From assembly GCF_000020125.1 (NCBI RefSeq), contig NC_010681.1:558001-622000 (forward strand): DNA of 64,000 bases, read 5' to 3'. The translations under genes and the position numbers were made by a program. This document shows, piece after piece, positions 26,065 through 35,008 of the stretch (position 1 is its first letter; each line of letters begins with the position of its first letter). The notes under the pieces were generated by a model, which had not been told where the DNA came from, did no database searches, and saw only the letters and a list, made by a program, of their open reading frames with translations. This DNA comes from Paraburkholderia phytofirmans PsJN (GTDB lineage Bacteria > Pseudomonadota > Gammaproteobacteria > Burkholderiales > Burkholderiaceae).

Positions 26065-27813
26065 GTGTCCTTCACGCTGCATGGAATTCCCGTGTCACGC
26101 GGTATCGCCATCGGGCGGGCTTATCTGATCGCCCCGGCTGCACTTGACGTAGACCACTATCTGATCGAACCCGCCCAGATCGAGAGCGAGATCGAGCGCT
26201 TTCGCACGGCCCAGCAACACGTGCATTACGAGCTTGAAACGCTGCGTGCCGATCTCGCCGCGGACGCACCCAGTGAAATGGGCGCGTTCATCAACGTTCA
26301 TTCAATGATCCTGAACGATGCAATGCTCGTGCAGGAAACCTTCGACCTGATCCGCACTCGCCGCTACAACGTGGAGTGGGCGCTGACCGAACAGCTCGAG
26401 CGCCTGTCGCGCCATTTCGACGATATCGAAGACGAGTACCTGCGCGAGCGCAAAGCCGACATCGAACAGGTGGTGGAGCGCGTGCTGAAGGCGCTCGCCG
26501 GGGCGTCGGTGGCGCTGGCCGACGGTGTGCACGGCGCATGCGACGAAATGATTGTGGTCGCGCACGACATCGCACCGGCCGACATGATGCAATTCAAGAC
26601 CCAGACGTTTCAGGGTTTCGTCACGGACCTTGGCGGCCGCACTTCGCACACGGCGATCGTCGCGCGCAGCCTGGGCATTCCGGCGGCGGTCGGCGTGCAG
26701 CACGCGAGCGCGCTGATTCGCCAGGACGACCTGATTATTGTCGACGGCGATCATGGCATTGTGATCGTCGACCCCGCGCCGATCGTGCTGGAAGAGTATT
26801 CGTATCGGCAGAGTGAGAAAGCGCTCGAGCAGCGTAAGCTGCAGCGGCTGAAGTTTTCGCCCACGCAGACGCTGTGCGGCACCCGCATCGAACTGTGCGC
26901 GAACATCGAGTTGCCGGACGACGCGCGCGCCGCGATCGACGCGGGTGCGACGGGCGTCGGCCTGTTCCGCACCGAGTTCCTGTTCATGAATCATAAGGAC
27001 CGCCTGCCGGAAGAGGAGGAGCAGTTCGGCGCGTACCGTCGCGCGGTCGAACTGATGAACGGACTGCCGGTCACCATCCGCACGATCGACGTGGGCGCCG
27101 ACAAGCCGCTCGATTCGATGAGCGGGGGCGACGGTTACGAAACCGCCGCGAACCCGGCCTTGGGGCTGAGAGCGATTCGCTGGAGCCTTTCCGAGCCGCA
27201 GATGTTCCTCACGCAATTGCGCGCAATTCTGCGCGCGTCGGCGTTCGGCTCGGTGAAGATTCTGATTCCGATGCTCGCGCACGCGCAGGAAATCGACCAG
27301 ACGCTCGATCTGATCCGCGAAGCCAAGCGTCAGCTCGACGACGCGGGTATGGCCTACGATCCGAACGTGCAGGTCGGCGCGATGATCGAGATTCCGGCCG
27401 CCGCTATCGCTTTGCCGCTGTTTCTGAAGCGGCTCGATTTTCTGTCGATCGGTACCAACGATCTGATCCAGTACACGCTTGCGATCGATCGCGCGGACAA
27501 CTCGGTCGCGCATCTGTATGACCCGCTGCATCCGGCGGTGCTGCATCTGATTGCGTTCACGCTGCGCGAAGCGAAGCGGGCGGGCGTGCCGGTCTCGGTG
27601 TGCGGTGAGATGGCGGGCGATCCGACGATGACGCGTCTGTTGCTCGGCATGGGCCTCACCGAGTTTTCGATGCATCCGAGCCAGTTGCTGGTGGTGAAGC
27701 AGGAAGTGCTGCGCTCGCATCTGAAGACGCTGGAGAAGCCGGTGGCCGATGTGCTGGCTTCGTTCGAACCGGAAGAAGTGCAGGCTGCGCTGAAGCGCGT
27801 GATGCTGGCCTGA
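26065..27813 (+). CDS. ptsI: PTS enzyme I (phosphoenolpyruvate-protein phosphotransferase)
   Basis: A 582-aa EI. An N-terminal HPr-binding helical domain is followed by the phosphohistidine domain with His195 in GGRTSHTAIVARSLGIPA. The C-terminal PEP-binding barrel has GLFRTEFLFM, RTIDVGADKPL, PMLAHAQEI and the Cys in PVSVCGEMAGDP. The frame is open from 26008, but GTG 26065 sits 4-5 nt after a very strong GAGGAGGT and gives the family start VSFTLHGIPVSRGIAIGRA. Autophosphorylates with PEP and passes the phosphate to HPr. A second, fused EI is encoded at 55594. Confidence 0.92.
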   Translation: MSFTLHGIPVSRGIAIGRAYLIAPAALDVDHYLIEPAQIESEIERFRTAQQHVHYELETLRADLAADAPSEMGAFINVHSMILNDAMLVQETFDLIRTRRYNVEWALTEQLERLSRHFDDIEDEYLRERKADIEQVVERVLKALAGASVALADGVHGACDEMIVVAHDIAPADMMQFKTQTFQGFVTDLGGRTSHTAIVARSLGIPAAVGVQHASALIRQDDLIIVDGDHGIVIVDPAPIVLEEYSYRQSEKALEQRKLQRLKFSPTQTLCGTRIELCANIELPDDARAAIDAGATGVGLFRTEFLFMNHKDRLPEEEEQFGAYRRAVELMNGLPVTIRTIDVGADKPLDSMSGGDGYETAANPALGLRAIRWSLSEPQMFLTQLRAILRASAFGSVKILIPMLAHAQEIDQTLDLIREAKRQLDDAGMAYDPNVQVGAMIEIPAAAIALPLFLKRLDFLSIGTNDLIQYTLAIDRADNSVAHLYDPLHPAVLHLIAFTLREAKRAGVPVSVCGEMAGDPTMTRLLLGMGLTEFSMHPSQLLVVKQEVLRSHLKTLEKPVADVLASFEPEEVQAALKRVMLA

Positions 27814-27843
27814 GTCGCCGCGTTCGCTTCATCATCAGGTGAA

Positions 27844-27870
27844 GAAACGCCGCCCATGGGGCGGCGTTTC
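27844..27870. terminator. Bidirectional terminator between ptsI and moeB-like gene
   Basis: AAACGCCGCCC pairs with GGGCGGCGTTT (27844-27854, 27859-27869 region) between two convergent genes, with A and T runs on either side. Confidence 0.7.
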
Positions 27871-27900
27871 TATTTCGGGGCGCAGTTGACGAGACTGGCG

Positions 27901-28659
27901 TCAGGTGAGGTGCGTCTGCCCGCACACCGGGCAATCCGGTTGGCGCGCGATGCGCATGGTGGTCCACTCCATCCGCAGCGAATCGAGCATCATCAGGCGG
28001 CCGAGCAAGGGCGTGCCGATTGCGCCGATCACCTTGAGCGCTTCGGCGGCCTGCATCGAACCCACGATGCCGACCGTCGGCGCGAACACGCCCATGGTCG
28101 AACAGGCGACTTCCTCGAACGGCTGGTCTTCGGGAAACACGCAGGCGTAGCAAGGCGACGCTTCATCGCGGAAATCAAAGGTGCTGATCTGGCCGTCGAA
28201 GCGCAGCGCCGCACCCGACACCAGCGGCACGCCGTGCTTTACGCAGGCGCGGTTGATCGCATGGCGCGTGGCAAAGTTATCGGTGCAATCGAGCACGACG
28301 CTCGCGCTTGGCACGTGCGTGTCGAGCCACGCGTCGTCGACGCGCTCGGCCACCGCGTTCACCACGACCTCGGGATTGATCCGCGCGATCGCGTCGCGCC
28401 CGGACTCGACCTTCTTGTGTCCAACCGATGCTGTCACGTGCAGGATTTGCCGCTGCAGATTGGTCAGGTCGACCGTATCGGCATCGACTAGCGTCAAACG
28501 GCCGACGCCGGCCGCCGCCAGATACATCGCCGCGGGCGAACCTAGGCCGCCCGCACCGACGACGATCGCATGCGCGTCGAGAAAGCGCTGCTGCGCCTCG
28601 ATACCGATTTCATCGACGAGGATGTGACGGGAATAGCGAAGGAGTTGATCGTCGTTCAT
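27901..28659 (-). CDS. moeB: HesA/MoeB/ThiF family adenylyltransferase
   Basis: A 252-aa E1-like enzyme that adenylates the C-terminal glycine of a ubiquitin-fold sulfur carrier (MoaD or ThiS). Seen: nucleotide motif VVGAGGLGSPAAMYLAAAG near residue 35, Arg finger region LTNLQRQILH, catalytic Cys in FEEVACSTMGV, and the zinc cysteines CYAC and CPVC. The length matches MoeB/ThiF without a rhodanese domain. MoeB and ThiF cannot be separated from the sequence alone and no molybdopterin or thiamine gene is adjacent. ATG at 28659. Downstream of ctpA on the same strand, 165 bp away. Confidence 0.85.
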   Translation of the reverse strand: MNDDQLLRYSRHILVDEIGIEAQQRFLDAHAIVVGAGGLGSPAAMYLAAAGVGRLTLVDADTVDLTNLQRQILHVTASVGHKKVESGRDAIARINPEVVVNAVAERVDDAWLDTHVPSASVVLDCTDNFATRHAINRACVKHGVPLVSGAALRFDGQISTFDFRDEASPCYACVFPEDQPFEEVACSTMGVFAPTVGIVGSMQAAEALKVIGAIGTPLLGRLMMLDSLRMEWTTMRIARQPDCPVCGQTHLT

Positions 28660-28775
28660 GGCGGGGCGCGTGTAGGTATCGCGCGATGTGAAGCAGGACC
28701 GATGGCCTGCCGTGCGCGTGTGGATATTTTAATCGCGCCGTGAGCGGGTGTTCTTGCTGATGCTGGGTATGACAG

Positions 28776-28810
28776 CGTGTCTTCGCAGCATGTTTCGCTG
28801 CGAAGACACG
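28776..28810 (-). other. Perfect 14-bp hairpin after ctpA
   Basis: Arms CGTGTCTTCGCAGC (28776-28789) and GCTGCGAAGACACG (28797-28810) are exact complements around a 7-nt loop. No U-tract follows on either strand. It starts 14 bp past the ctpA stop and probably protects or processes its 3' end. Confidence 0.6.
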
Positions 28811-28823
28811 TCAGGCTTGCTGC

Positions 28824-30392
28824 TTAGTTGCTTTGCGAAGCAGGCGCCGATGCACCCGGCACCGGTTGAGTCGGCTTCACCGCGACCGGCGCGGACGCCG
28901 ACGCGGCTGGCTTGTTTTGAGCGAGACGGCGCTCGGTCAGCGACTTCGATTCCTGCACCGGCTTGCCTTCCAGCTTGTTCAGAGCCTGTTGCAGCATGAA
29001 GTCGTCCGCCGAACCGAATTCCACCGGCTTGCGCTCACGATCCTTCTGACGCTGTTCCGGCGTCTTCTTATCGTTCTGCTCTTCAAGCTGCCGCAACTGG
29101 TCCATGCGTTCCTGTTCGCGCTGTTCCGCTTCCTTCTTCTCGTTCGGGTCTTGCGTGTTCGCAAGGTGATTCGTGTAGTCGACTTCGCGGGTGACGAGTG
29201 CGTCGTCCGGATCGCCTTCCGCGTATTGATCGACCGCGATGTCAGGACGGATGCCCTTGTTCTGGATCGACCGGCCGCTCGGCGTGTAGTAGTACGCCGT
29301 GGTCAGACGCAGTGCCGTGTCCGCCGTCATGGGACGCACGGTCTGCACCGAACCCTTGCCGAAGGTGGTCTTGCCGACGATCAGCGCACGATGCTGATCC
29401 TGCAGCGCGCCCGCGACGATTTCCGACGCCGACGCGGAGTACGCGTTGGTCAGCACGATCATCGGCACGGTCTTGAAGATCGGCGCTTCGTCCTTCAGCG
29501 GATCGCTGTCGAAGGATTGCAGGCGGTAGTTGTCGTAAGTGTCGCGATAGACCTGCTTCGAATCCGGAATCTGGCCGTTGGTGGAGACCACAACCGAGTT
29601 CGGCGGCAGGAACGCGCCGGCCACGCCGACCGCGCTTTGCAGCAGGCCGCCGCCGTTATTGCGCAGGTCGAGCACGAGGCCCTTCAGATTCGGCTGCTGA
29701 CGCGCGATGTCTTGCAGCTTGGCGGCGAGATCAGGCGTGGTGCGTTCCTGGAAGCTGGTGATCCGCACATAGGCGTAGCCCGGCGCGAGGATCTTCATCT
29801 TGACCGATTGGACCTTGATGATCGCGCGCGTAACCGTGAGCGGGAACGTGCGGTCGTCGGTCTTGCGGAAGATGGTGAGCGTGACCTTGGTGCCCGGGTC
29901 GCCGCGCATCTGCTTGACCGCCTGGTCGAGCGTCATGCCGCGCACGGGTTTGTCGTTGATACGCGTGATCAGGTCGCCCGGACGAATGCCGGCGCGGAAC
30001 GCGGGAGTGTCCTCGATCGGCGAAATCACCTTGATCAGACCGTCTTCAGATGAAATTTCGATGCCGAGGCCGGCGAAGCGACCCTTGGTCTGCTCCTGCA
30101 GTTCCTCGTAATCGGTCTTGTCGAGATACGACGAGTGCGGATCGAGGCTCGACACCATGCCCTTGATGGCGGCGGTGAGAAGCTTTTTATCGTCGACCGG
30201 TTCGACGTATTCGTGCTTGATTTGCCCGAAGACTTCGGCAAAGAGCCTGAGCTGGTCCAGCGGCAGCGGAGCCACAGCGTTCGACGCTGCGCTGGCGGGT
30301 TGCTGGGCTGAAGCCGAGAGTTGCAGGGTGGCAAATACGCCGGTAGCAAGGCCCGCGGCAATCAGGCCGATATTTTTCAGGTTCTTTCGCAT
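28824..30392 (-). CDS. ctpA: Carboxy-terminal processing protease (S41 family)
   Basis: A 522-aa periplasmic protease. The N-terminus is a signal peptide (NIGLIAAGLATGVFATLQLSASA). A PDZ domain lies at about residues 95-170 (GLGIEISSEDGLIKVISPIEDTPAFRAGIRPGDLITRINDKPV). The S41 core carries the Ser in NAYSASASEIVAGALQD and Lys in GKTTFGKGSVQTV, forming the Ser/Lys dyad. A C-terminal charged and coiled region (about 400-522) ends in a Pro/Ala tail. Homologues trim or remove cell-wall hydrolases and other periplasmic proteins. ATG at 30392. A minus-strand TATACT lies at plus 30448-30453. Confidence 0.9.
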   Translation of the reverse strand: MRKNLKNIGLIAAGLATGVFATLQLSASAQQPASAASNAVAPLPLDQLRLFAEVFGQIKHEYVEPVDDKKLLTAAIKGMVSSLDPHSSYLDKTDYEELQEQTKGRFAGLGIEISSEDGLIKVISPIEDTPAFRAGIRPGDLITRINDKPVRGMTLDQAVKQMRGDPGTKVTLTIFRKTDDRTFPLTVTRAIIKVQSVKMKILAPGYAYVRITSFQERTTPDLAAKLQDIARQQPNLKGLVLDLRNNGGGLLQSAVGVAGAFLPPNSVVVSTNGQIPDSKQVYRDTYDNYRLQSFDSDPLKDEAPIFKTVPMIVLTNAYSASASEIVAGALQDQHRALIVGKTTFGKGSVQTVRPMTADTALRLTTAYYYTPSGRSIQNKGIRPDIAVDQYAEGDPDDALVTREVDYTNHLANTQDPNEKKEAEQREQERMDQLRQLEEQNDKKTPEQRQKDRERKPVEFGSADDFMLQQALNKLEGKPVQESKSLTERRLAQNKPAASASAPVAVKPTQPVPGASAPASQSN

Positions 30393-30696
30393 AGAGTCTG
30401 TTGCGGTCGGAAGCGCGTGGCAGCGTCGATAGAGATGGGGACGGACAAGTATAACTGCACACCCGCCAAGTCAGGGCGCGGCGCAGGCAATCGTGATTCG
30501 ACAGCACGCGGCGAGCCTGGTTCGTTGGATTGCGCGCACAGCGACGAAGTAATGTGCCGTAACGGACGGATGGCGGCCAGAACGGCGCGCGCGAATGAAG
30601 CGAGCCGCGCTGACCGGTACGTCCTGCCGGTCAGCGCGGCCCGTGGGCCGACATGGCGCCGCATTTCTGACGGCAGCATGGCGGCAACATGGCAGA
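30393..30696. other. ctpA leader / gpmA 3' region
   Basis: A 304-bp gap between two minus-strand genes. It contains a minus-strand -10 candidate TATACT (plus 30448-30453) with CTGACT 15 bp upstream (plus 30469-30474), which would serve ctpA. It also contains a perfect 14-bp hairpin at 30604-30640 after gpmA. No gene was recognised. Confidence 0.45.
30604..30640 (-). other. Perfect 14-bp hairpin after gpmA
   Basis: Arms GCCGCGCTGACCGG (30604-30617) and CCGGTCAGCGCGGC (30627-30640), 9-nt loop, no U-tract on the minus strand. A similar structure follows ctpA. Confidence 0.6.
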
Positions 30697-31443
30697 TCAG
30701 CCAGCCTTGCCTTGCTTGGCAACGGCGGCCTGTGCCTTGGCGATCGCTTCCTGGTCGCCCAGATAGTAGTGCTTGATGGGCTTCAGGTCTTCGTCGAGTT
30801 CATAGACGAGCGGCACGCCGTTCGGAATGTTCAGGCCGACGATGTCGTCGTCCGAGATATTGTCCAGGTACTTCACCAGCGCGCGGATCGAGTTGCCGTG
30901 GGCGGCGATCACGACCTTGCGGCCCGATTTGATGGCCGGCGCGATCGATTCGTTCCACAGGGGCAGAACGCGCGCGACCGTGTCTTTCAGGCACTCGGTG
31001 AGCGGCAGTTGCTCGCGCGGCACCTTGGCGTAACGCGGATCGTTATAGGGCGCGCGGTCGTCCGTCGGCTCCAGCGCCGGCGGCGGCGTGTCGTAGCTGC
31101 GGCGCCAGACCAGCACTTGTTCGTCGCCGAATTTGGCGGCGGTTTCCGCCTTGTTCAGACCTGACAACGCGCCGTAGTGGCGTTCGTTCAGACGCCACGA
31201 ATGGACCACCGGCAGGTACATCAGATCCATTTTGTCCTGCACGTGCCACAAGGTGCGGATTGCCCGCTTGAGTACCGACGTGTAGGCGATGTCGAACGTG
31301 TAGCCCGATTCCTTCAGCAGCACGCCGGCTTGCTGGGCTTCGTTGTTGCCCTGCTCGGTGAGGTCGACGTCGACCCAGCCCGTGAAGCGGTTTTCCTTGT
31401 TCCACGTCGATTCGCCGTGGCGGATGAGAACGAGTTTGTACAT
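30697..31443 (-). CDS. gpmA: 2,3-bisphosphoglycerate-dependent phosphoglycerate mutase
   Basis: A 248-aa glycolytic enzyme interconverting 3- and 2-phosphoglycerate. Seen: RHGES at residues 8-12 with the phosphohistidine, the following [30 protein letters not shown], and the second His in [16 protein letters not shown]. The length is the family norm for the dimeric/tetrameric bacterial form. ATG at 31443. Divergent from the rhodanese gene, sharing a short 90-138-bp promoter region. Confidence 0.94.
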   Translation of the reverse strand: MYKLVLIRHGESTWNKENRFTGWVDVDLTEQGNNEAQQAGVLLKESGYTFDIAYTSVLKRAIRTLWHVQDKMDLMYLPVVHSWRLNERHYGALSGLNKAETAAKFGDEQVLVWRRSYDTPPPALEPTDDRAPYNDPRYAKVPREQLPLTECLKDTVARVLPLWNESIAPAIKSGRKVVIAAHGNSIRALVKYLDNISDDDIVGLNIPNGVPLVYELDEDLKPIKHYYLGDQEAIAKAQAAVAKQGKAG

Positions 31444-31529
31444 GAGATTGCCGGTCGGTAGTGAGGAAGCGGTAAAGCGCTGCGCGGGGTCCTCTGATGG
31501 AGCGCCGCCATCGCGTCAGACGGTTATTT

Positions 31530-31535
31530 TATAAT
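31530..31535 (+). promoter_or_regulatory. -10 element of the rhodanese-grxC-secB unit
   Basis: A perfect TATAAT at 31530-31535. The -35 region is poor. It overlaps the in-frame ATG at 31534, which argues against that ATG as the start of the rhodanese gene and for GTG at 31582. Confidence 0.45.
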
Positions 31536-31581
31536 GGCTGGATTGCCCTTTTCGATTTCTCTCTTTTTCGGCGGATTTTCC

Positions 31582-32007
31582 GTGAAGTTTTTCACTGATT
31601 ACACAAACCTTGTACTGATCGCGATCGTCCTCATCTCCGGTGGGTTGCTGCTGTGGCCGACGATCAGCCGGCGCGGCCGCGGTGGCCTGTCGGCCGCTGA
31701 AGCCACGCAACTGATCAACCGGCGCAATGCGGCGGTCATCGATCTGCGTCCGTCCGCCGACTACGCCAAAGGGCATTTGCCCGCGGCACGGCACCTTGAA
31801 TTTGCAGAGTTGCAGGCGAAGGTCGCGCAACTCGTGAAGAACAAGAGCAACCCGGTGCTGCTGGTATGCCAGACCGGCCAGCAGTCGAACAAGGCAGCGC
31901 GTATCGTGCAGGATGCAGGTTACGCGGAAGTCCATGTTCTCGAAGGCGGTGTCGACGCCTGGCAGAAAGCCGGTATGCCGGTTGTGAAACAAGGAGCAGC
32001 CAAGTGA
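31582..32007 (+). CDS. Membrane-anchored rhodanese-like protein (YibN type)
   Basis: A 141-aa protein. One N-terminal membrane helix (NLVLIAIVLISGGLLLW) is followed by a cytosolic rhodanese domain with the active-site Cys in LLVCQTGQQSNKAARI. Start taken as GTG 31582 (GGCGGA at 31570-31575), because the ATG at 31534 sits on a TATAAT. It overlaps the glutaredoxin gene by 4 bp (GTGA), and secB and gpsA follow. This is the same order as yibN-grxC-secB-gpsA in E. coli. Suggested role: sulfur transfer or membrane-protein insertion support; not certain. Confidence 0.82.
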   Translation: MKFFTDYTNLVLIAIVLISGGLLLWPTISRRGRGGLSAAEATQLINRRNAAVIDLRPSADYAKGHLPAARHLEFAELQAKVAQLVKNKSNPVLLVCQTGQQSNKAARIVQDAGYAEVHVLEGGVDAWQKAGMPVVKQGAAK

Positions 32008-32267
32008 ACAAAGTGATCATGTACAGCACCCAGGTGTGCCCGTATTGCCAGATGGCCGAACGTCTTTTAAAGTCGCGCGGCGTCGAGCACGTTGAAAAGG
32101 TACTGATCGACAAAGACCCGGCCCGCCGTGAGGAAATGATGACCCGGACCGGTCGCCGCACGGTGCCGCAAGTGTTCATCGGCGAGACGCATGTGGGCGG
32201 GTACGATGACCTCTCCGCGCTCGATCGCGCGGGCGGTTTGATGCCGCTGCTCGAAGCAACCGCCTGA
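32004..32267 (+). CDS. grxC: Glutaredoxin 3
   Basis: An 87-aa dithiol glutaredoxin. Starts at GTG 32004 overlapping the rhodanese stop. Seen: VNKVIMYSTQVCPYCQMAERLL with active site CPYC at residues 12-15, TVPQVFIGETHVGGYDDLSALDRAGGL with the cis-Pro and GG glutathione-binding motif. Reduces protein and ribonucleotide-reductase disulfides using glutathione, made by the gshAB products. Followed by two perfect hairpins before secB. Confidence 0.93.
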   Translation: MNKVIMYSTQVCPYCQMAERLLKSRGVEHVEKVLIDKDPARREEMMTRTGRRTVPQVFIGETHVGGYDDLSALDRAGGLMPLLEATA

Positions 32268-32311
32268 ATTCGCGCGCCCACGGGCGCATGAACGCGGGTG
32301 AACCACAAGCC

Positions 32312-32380
32312 GGCGCTTCGCCCCCTCAGAGCGGGCGAAGCGCCGCAACGATCTGGCGGCCCATGCAGGCATGGGCCGCC
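32312..32380 (+). repeat. Two tandem perfect hairpins between grxC and secB
   Basis: Stem A: GGCGCTTCGCCC (32312-32323) with GGGCGAAGCGCC (32333-32344). Stem B: GGCGGCCCATGC (32355-32366) with GCATGGGCCGCC (32369-32380). Both have 12 perfect pairs and neither has a U-tract. Possibly mRNA processing or partial Rho-type termination. Confidence 0.65.
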
Positions 32381-32412
32381 GCCATGCATACCTATCAGGG
32401 AATCACTTCATC

Positions 32413-32883
32413 ATGTCCGACGAGAATAACCAGCCGTTCTTCAATATCCAGCGCATCTATCTGAAGGACATGTCGCTCGAGCAGCCGAATTCGCCGGGCA
32501 TCTTCCTCGAGCAGGAAATGCCCTCGGTCGAAGTCGAAGTCGACGTGAAGGCCGAGCGCCTCGCCGACACCGTGTTCGAAATCCTCGTCACGGGCACGGT
32601 CACGGCCAAGGTGTCGGACAAGGTGGCGTTCCTGATCGAAGCCAAGCAAGCCGGCATTTTCGACATCCGCAACATCCCGGCTGAGCAGATCGACCCGCTG
32701 GTCGGCATTGCCTGCCCGACCATCCTGTTCCCGTACCTGCGCTCGAACATCGCCGACGCGATCACCCGCGCCGGTTTCCCGCCGATCCACCTCGCCGAGA
32801 TCAACTTCCAGGCGCTGTACGAGCAACGTCTCGCGCAGATGGGTGGCCAGGACGGCGCGGCGCAGAACGGCGTCACGCACTAA
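32413..32883 (+). CDS. secB: Protein-export chaperone SecB
   Basis: A 156-aa tetrameric chaperone that holds preproteins unfolded for SecA. Seen: [28 protein letters not shown], the conserved [17 protein letters not shown], and [42 protein letters not shown] 32413 gives the usual start; the longer open frame from 32371 runs through the hairpin. Followed by gpsA after 22 bp. Confidence 0.94.
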
Positions 32884-32905
32884 AGTGCCGCAGGCAGTGC
32901 CGGCT

Positions 32906-33904
32906 ATGAAGGTTGCTGTCCTCGGCGCCGGCGCATGGGGCACAGCCCTCGCCGGCCATCTGGCCGTCAGGCACGACACGCTGTTGTGGGCGCGCGAGCC
33001 CGCGCTGGTTGCCGATCTCTCCGCTTCGCACGAAAACGCCCGCTATCTGGCGGGCGTTGCTTTGCCAGCTTCGCTTCGCTATGAAGCCGACCTCGCCGCA
33101 GCGCTCGACCACGCGCTTGCCGACAACGCGTTATGCGTCGTGGCCACGCCCGTGGCCGGACTGCGCGGTCTGTTTCGGGCGATGCGCGACGCGGGCAAAG
33201 TGCCGGCGCATGTGGTGTGGTTGTGCAAAGGTTTCGAAGCCGATTCGCAGTTGATGCCGCATCAGGTGGTCGCGGCCGAGTTGCCGGAACACAAGAGCAA
33301 CGGTGTGCTCTCGGGTCCGAGCTTCGCGCGCGAAGTCGGGCAGGGCTTGCCGGTTGCGCTGACGATCGCGAGCGCGTCGGCGGCGTGCCGCGAGCGCACG
33401 GTCGCCGCGTTTCATCATGGCGCCATGCGCATCTATACCGGCGACGACGTCGTCGGCGTGGAAGTGGGCGGTGCGGTGAAAAACGTGCTCGCCATCGCAA
33501 CGGGCATCGCCGACGGCCTCGGCCTCGGTCTGAATGCACGCGCGGCGCTGATCACGCGCGGTCTCGCCGAAATGTCGCGCCTCGGCGTGACGCTTGGCGG
33601 ACGAGCGGAAACGTTCACCGGTTTGACCGGCCTGGGCGATCTGATCCTGACCGCAACCGGCGATCTGTCGCGCAATCGCACGGTCGGTGTGCAGCTCGCC
33701 GCGGGCCGCACGCTCGACGATATTCTCGGCGCCCTCGGTCATGTGGCCGAAGGCGTGCGTTGCGCGCAAGCGGTGCTCGCGATCGCTCGCGCGCACGCCA
33801 TCGAGATGCCGATCACACAAGCGGTCTGCGCCGTGCTATTCGACGGCGTGGCGCCGCGCGACGCCGTCAGCGCCCTGCTGCGGCGCGACTCCAAAGCTGA
33901 ATAA
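32906..33904 (+). CDS. gpsA: NAD(P)H glycerol-3-phosphate dehydrogenase
   Basis: A 332-aa enzyme making sn-glycerol-3-phosphate for phospholipids. Seen: Rossmann motif [20 protein letters not shown] at the N-terminus, [16 protein letters not shown], catalytic Lys in [44 protein letters not shown] at 32906 fits the family. Operon with secB. An interrupted hairpin follows at 33915-33947. Confidence 0.93.
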
Positions 33905-33914
33905 GCCTTTCTTT

Positions 33915-33947
33915 CAGCCGTTTGGCGCGTCAAGCGCTGAACGGCTG
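33915..33947 (+). other. Interrupted hairpin after gpsA
   Basis: CAGCCGTT (33915-33922) pairs with AACGGCTG (33940-33947), with an inner GCGC/GCGC stem. It lacks a U-tract and is likely a 3'-end structure. Confidence 0.5.
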
Positions 33948-33998
33948 CCCCCTCTCGCTGTCCACGTTTTATCGACGCTTCGGATCAGCGAGGTCCTC

Positions 33999-34547
33999 AT
34001 GCTCAGATTCAATCGTTGCACGCTGGAAGCCCGCGTAGTCGACATCACCACGCTCGCCGTGGATGCGATCGTCAACGCCGCGAACACGTCGTTGTTGGGC
34101 GGAGGCGGCGTGGACGGCGCGATTCATCGCGCGGCCGGCAAGGAGTTGGTGCGCGAGTGCGAGACGCTCGGCGGCTGCGCGACCGGCGACGCAAAGCTGA
34201 CCGCCGGCTATCGTTTGCCGGCCAAACACGTGATTCACGCAGTCGGCCCGGTCTGGCGCGGCGGAGCGCACGGCGAGGCCGACTTGCTGGCCTCCTGCTA
34301 TCAGCGCTCGCTCGAGGTGGCGCGCGAGGCGCAGTGCAAAAGCATTGCGTTTCCTGCGATCAGTTGCGGCATTTACCACTTTCCCGCTGATGAGGCTGTG
34401 CGTATCGCGGTCGGCACGGTGCTGGACACGTTGCCGCGCACGCCGCAAATCGAACAGCTGGTGTTCGCCTGTTTCGACGGCGCCATGTTCGCGCGCTACG
34501 AAGCCGAATTGAAACGCCGTCAGGCGCCGCCTTCGAAACCGGTCTGA
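33999..34547 (+). CDS. Macro-domain ADP-ribose hydrolase (YmdB-like)
   Basis: A 182-aa single macro domain. Seen: [30 protein letters not shown], the ligand-binding loop of O-acetyl-ADP-ribose deacetylases of the MacroD type, and later [18 protein letters not shown]. The N-terminal residues are [21 protein letters not shown]. Start ATG 33999 with GAGG at 33990. The protein likely removes ADP-ribose or its acetyl esters; the cellular target is unknown. Its last 28 bp overlap the convergent trmL gene. Confidence 0.85.
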   Translation: MLRFNRCTLEARVVDITTLAVDAIVNAANTSLLGGGGVDGAIHRAAGKELVRECETLGGCATGDAKLTAGYRLPAKHVIHAVGPVWRGGAHGEADLLASCYQRSLEVAREAQCKSIAFPAISCGIYHFPADEAVRIAVGTVLDTLPRTPQIEQLVFACFDGAMFARYEAELKRRQAPPSKPV

Positions 34548-34990
34548 CGCCACGCTTCGAACACCACGATTGCAACGGTATTCGACAGATTCAGGCTGCG
34601 GTTGCCCGGACGCATCGGCAGGCGCACGCGTTGCTGGTTGGCGAACTGGTCGAGCACCGAGTCGGGCAGGCCGCGCGTTTCGGCGCCGAACACGAACCAG
34701 TCGCCGGATTGAAACGCGTGCTCGTGAAAGCGGCCCGAGCCGCGGGTGGTGAAGGCGAACATGCGTGCCGGATCCGGCGACTCCTTGGCGACGAACGCCG
34801 CCCAATCGGCATGCACGTTCATTTGCGCGTACTCGTGATAGTCGAGGCCTGCGCGGCGCAACTTGGCGTCGTCGAGCGGAAAGCCGAGCGGCTCGATCAG
34901 ATGCAGCCGTGCGCCAGTGTTGGCGCACAGGCGGATCACGTTGCCGGTGTTCGGCGGAATTTCCGGTTCGACGAGGACGACATTGAACAT
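34520..34990 (-). CDS. trmL: tRNA (cytidine(34)-2'-O)-methyltransferase TrmL
   Basis: A 156-aa SPOUT methyltransferase that 2'-O-methylates C34/U34 of tRNA-Leu anticodons. Seen: [53 protein letters not shown], and the knot region [28 protein letters not shown]. The size matches the family. ATG 34990. It overlaps the 3' end of the macro-domain gene on the other strand. Upstream comF is 18 bp away on the same strand. Confidence 0.93.
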   Translation of the reverse strand: MFNVVLVEPEIPPNTGNVIRLCANTGARLHLIEPLGFPLDDAKLRRAGLDYHEYAQMNVHADWAAFVAKESPDPARMFAFTTRGSGRFHEHAFQSGDWFVFGAETRGLPDSVLDQFANQQRVRLPMRPGNRSLNLSNTVAIVVFEAWRQTGFEGGA

Positions 34991-35008
34991 GGTGAGCTCA
35001 GGTGGAGA

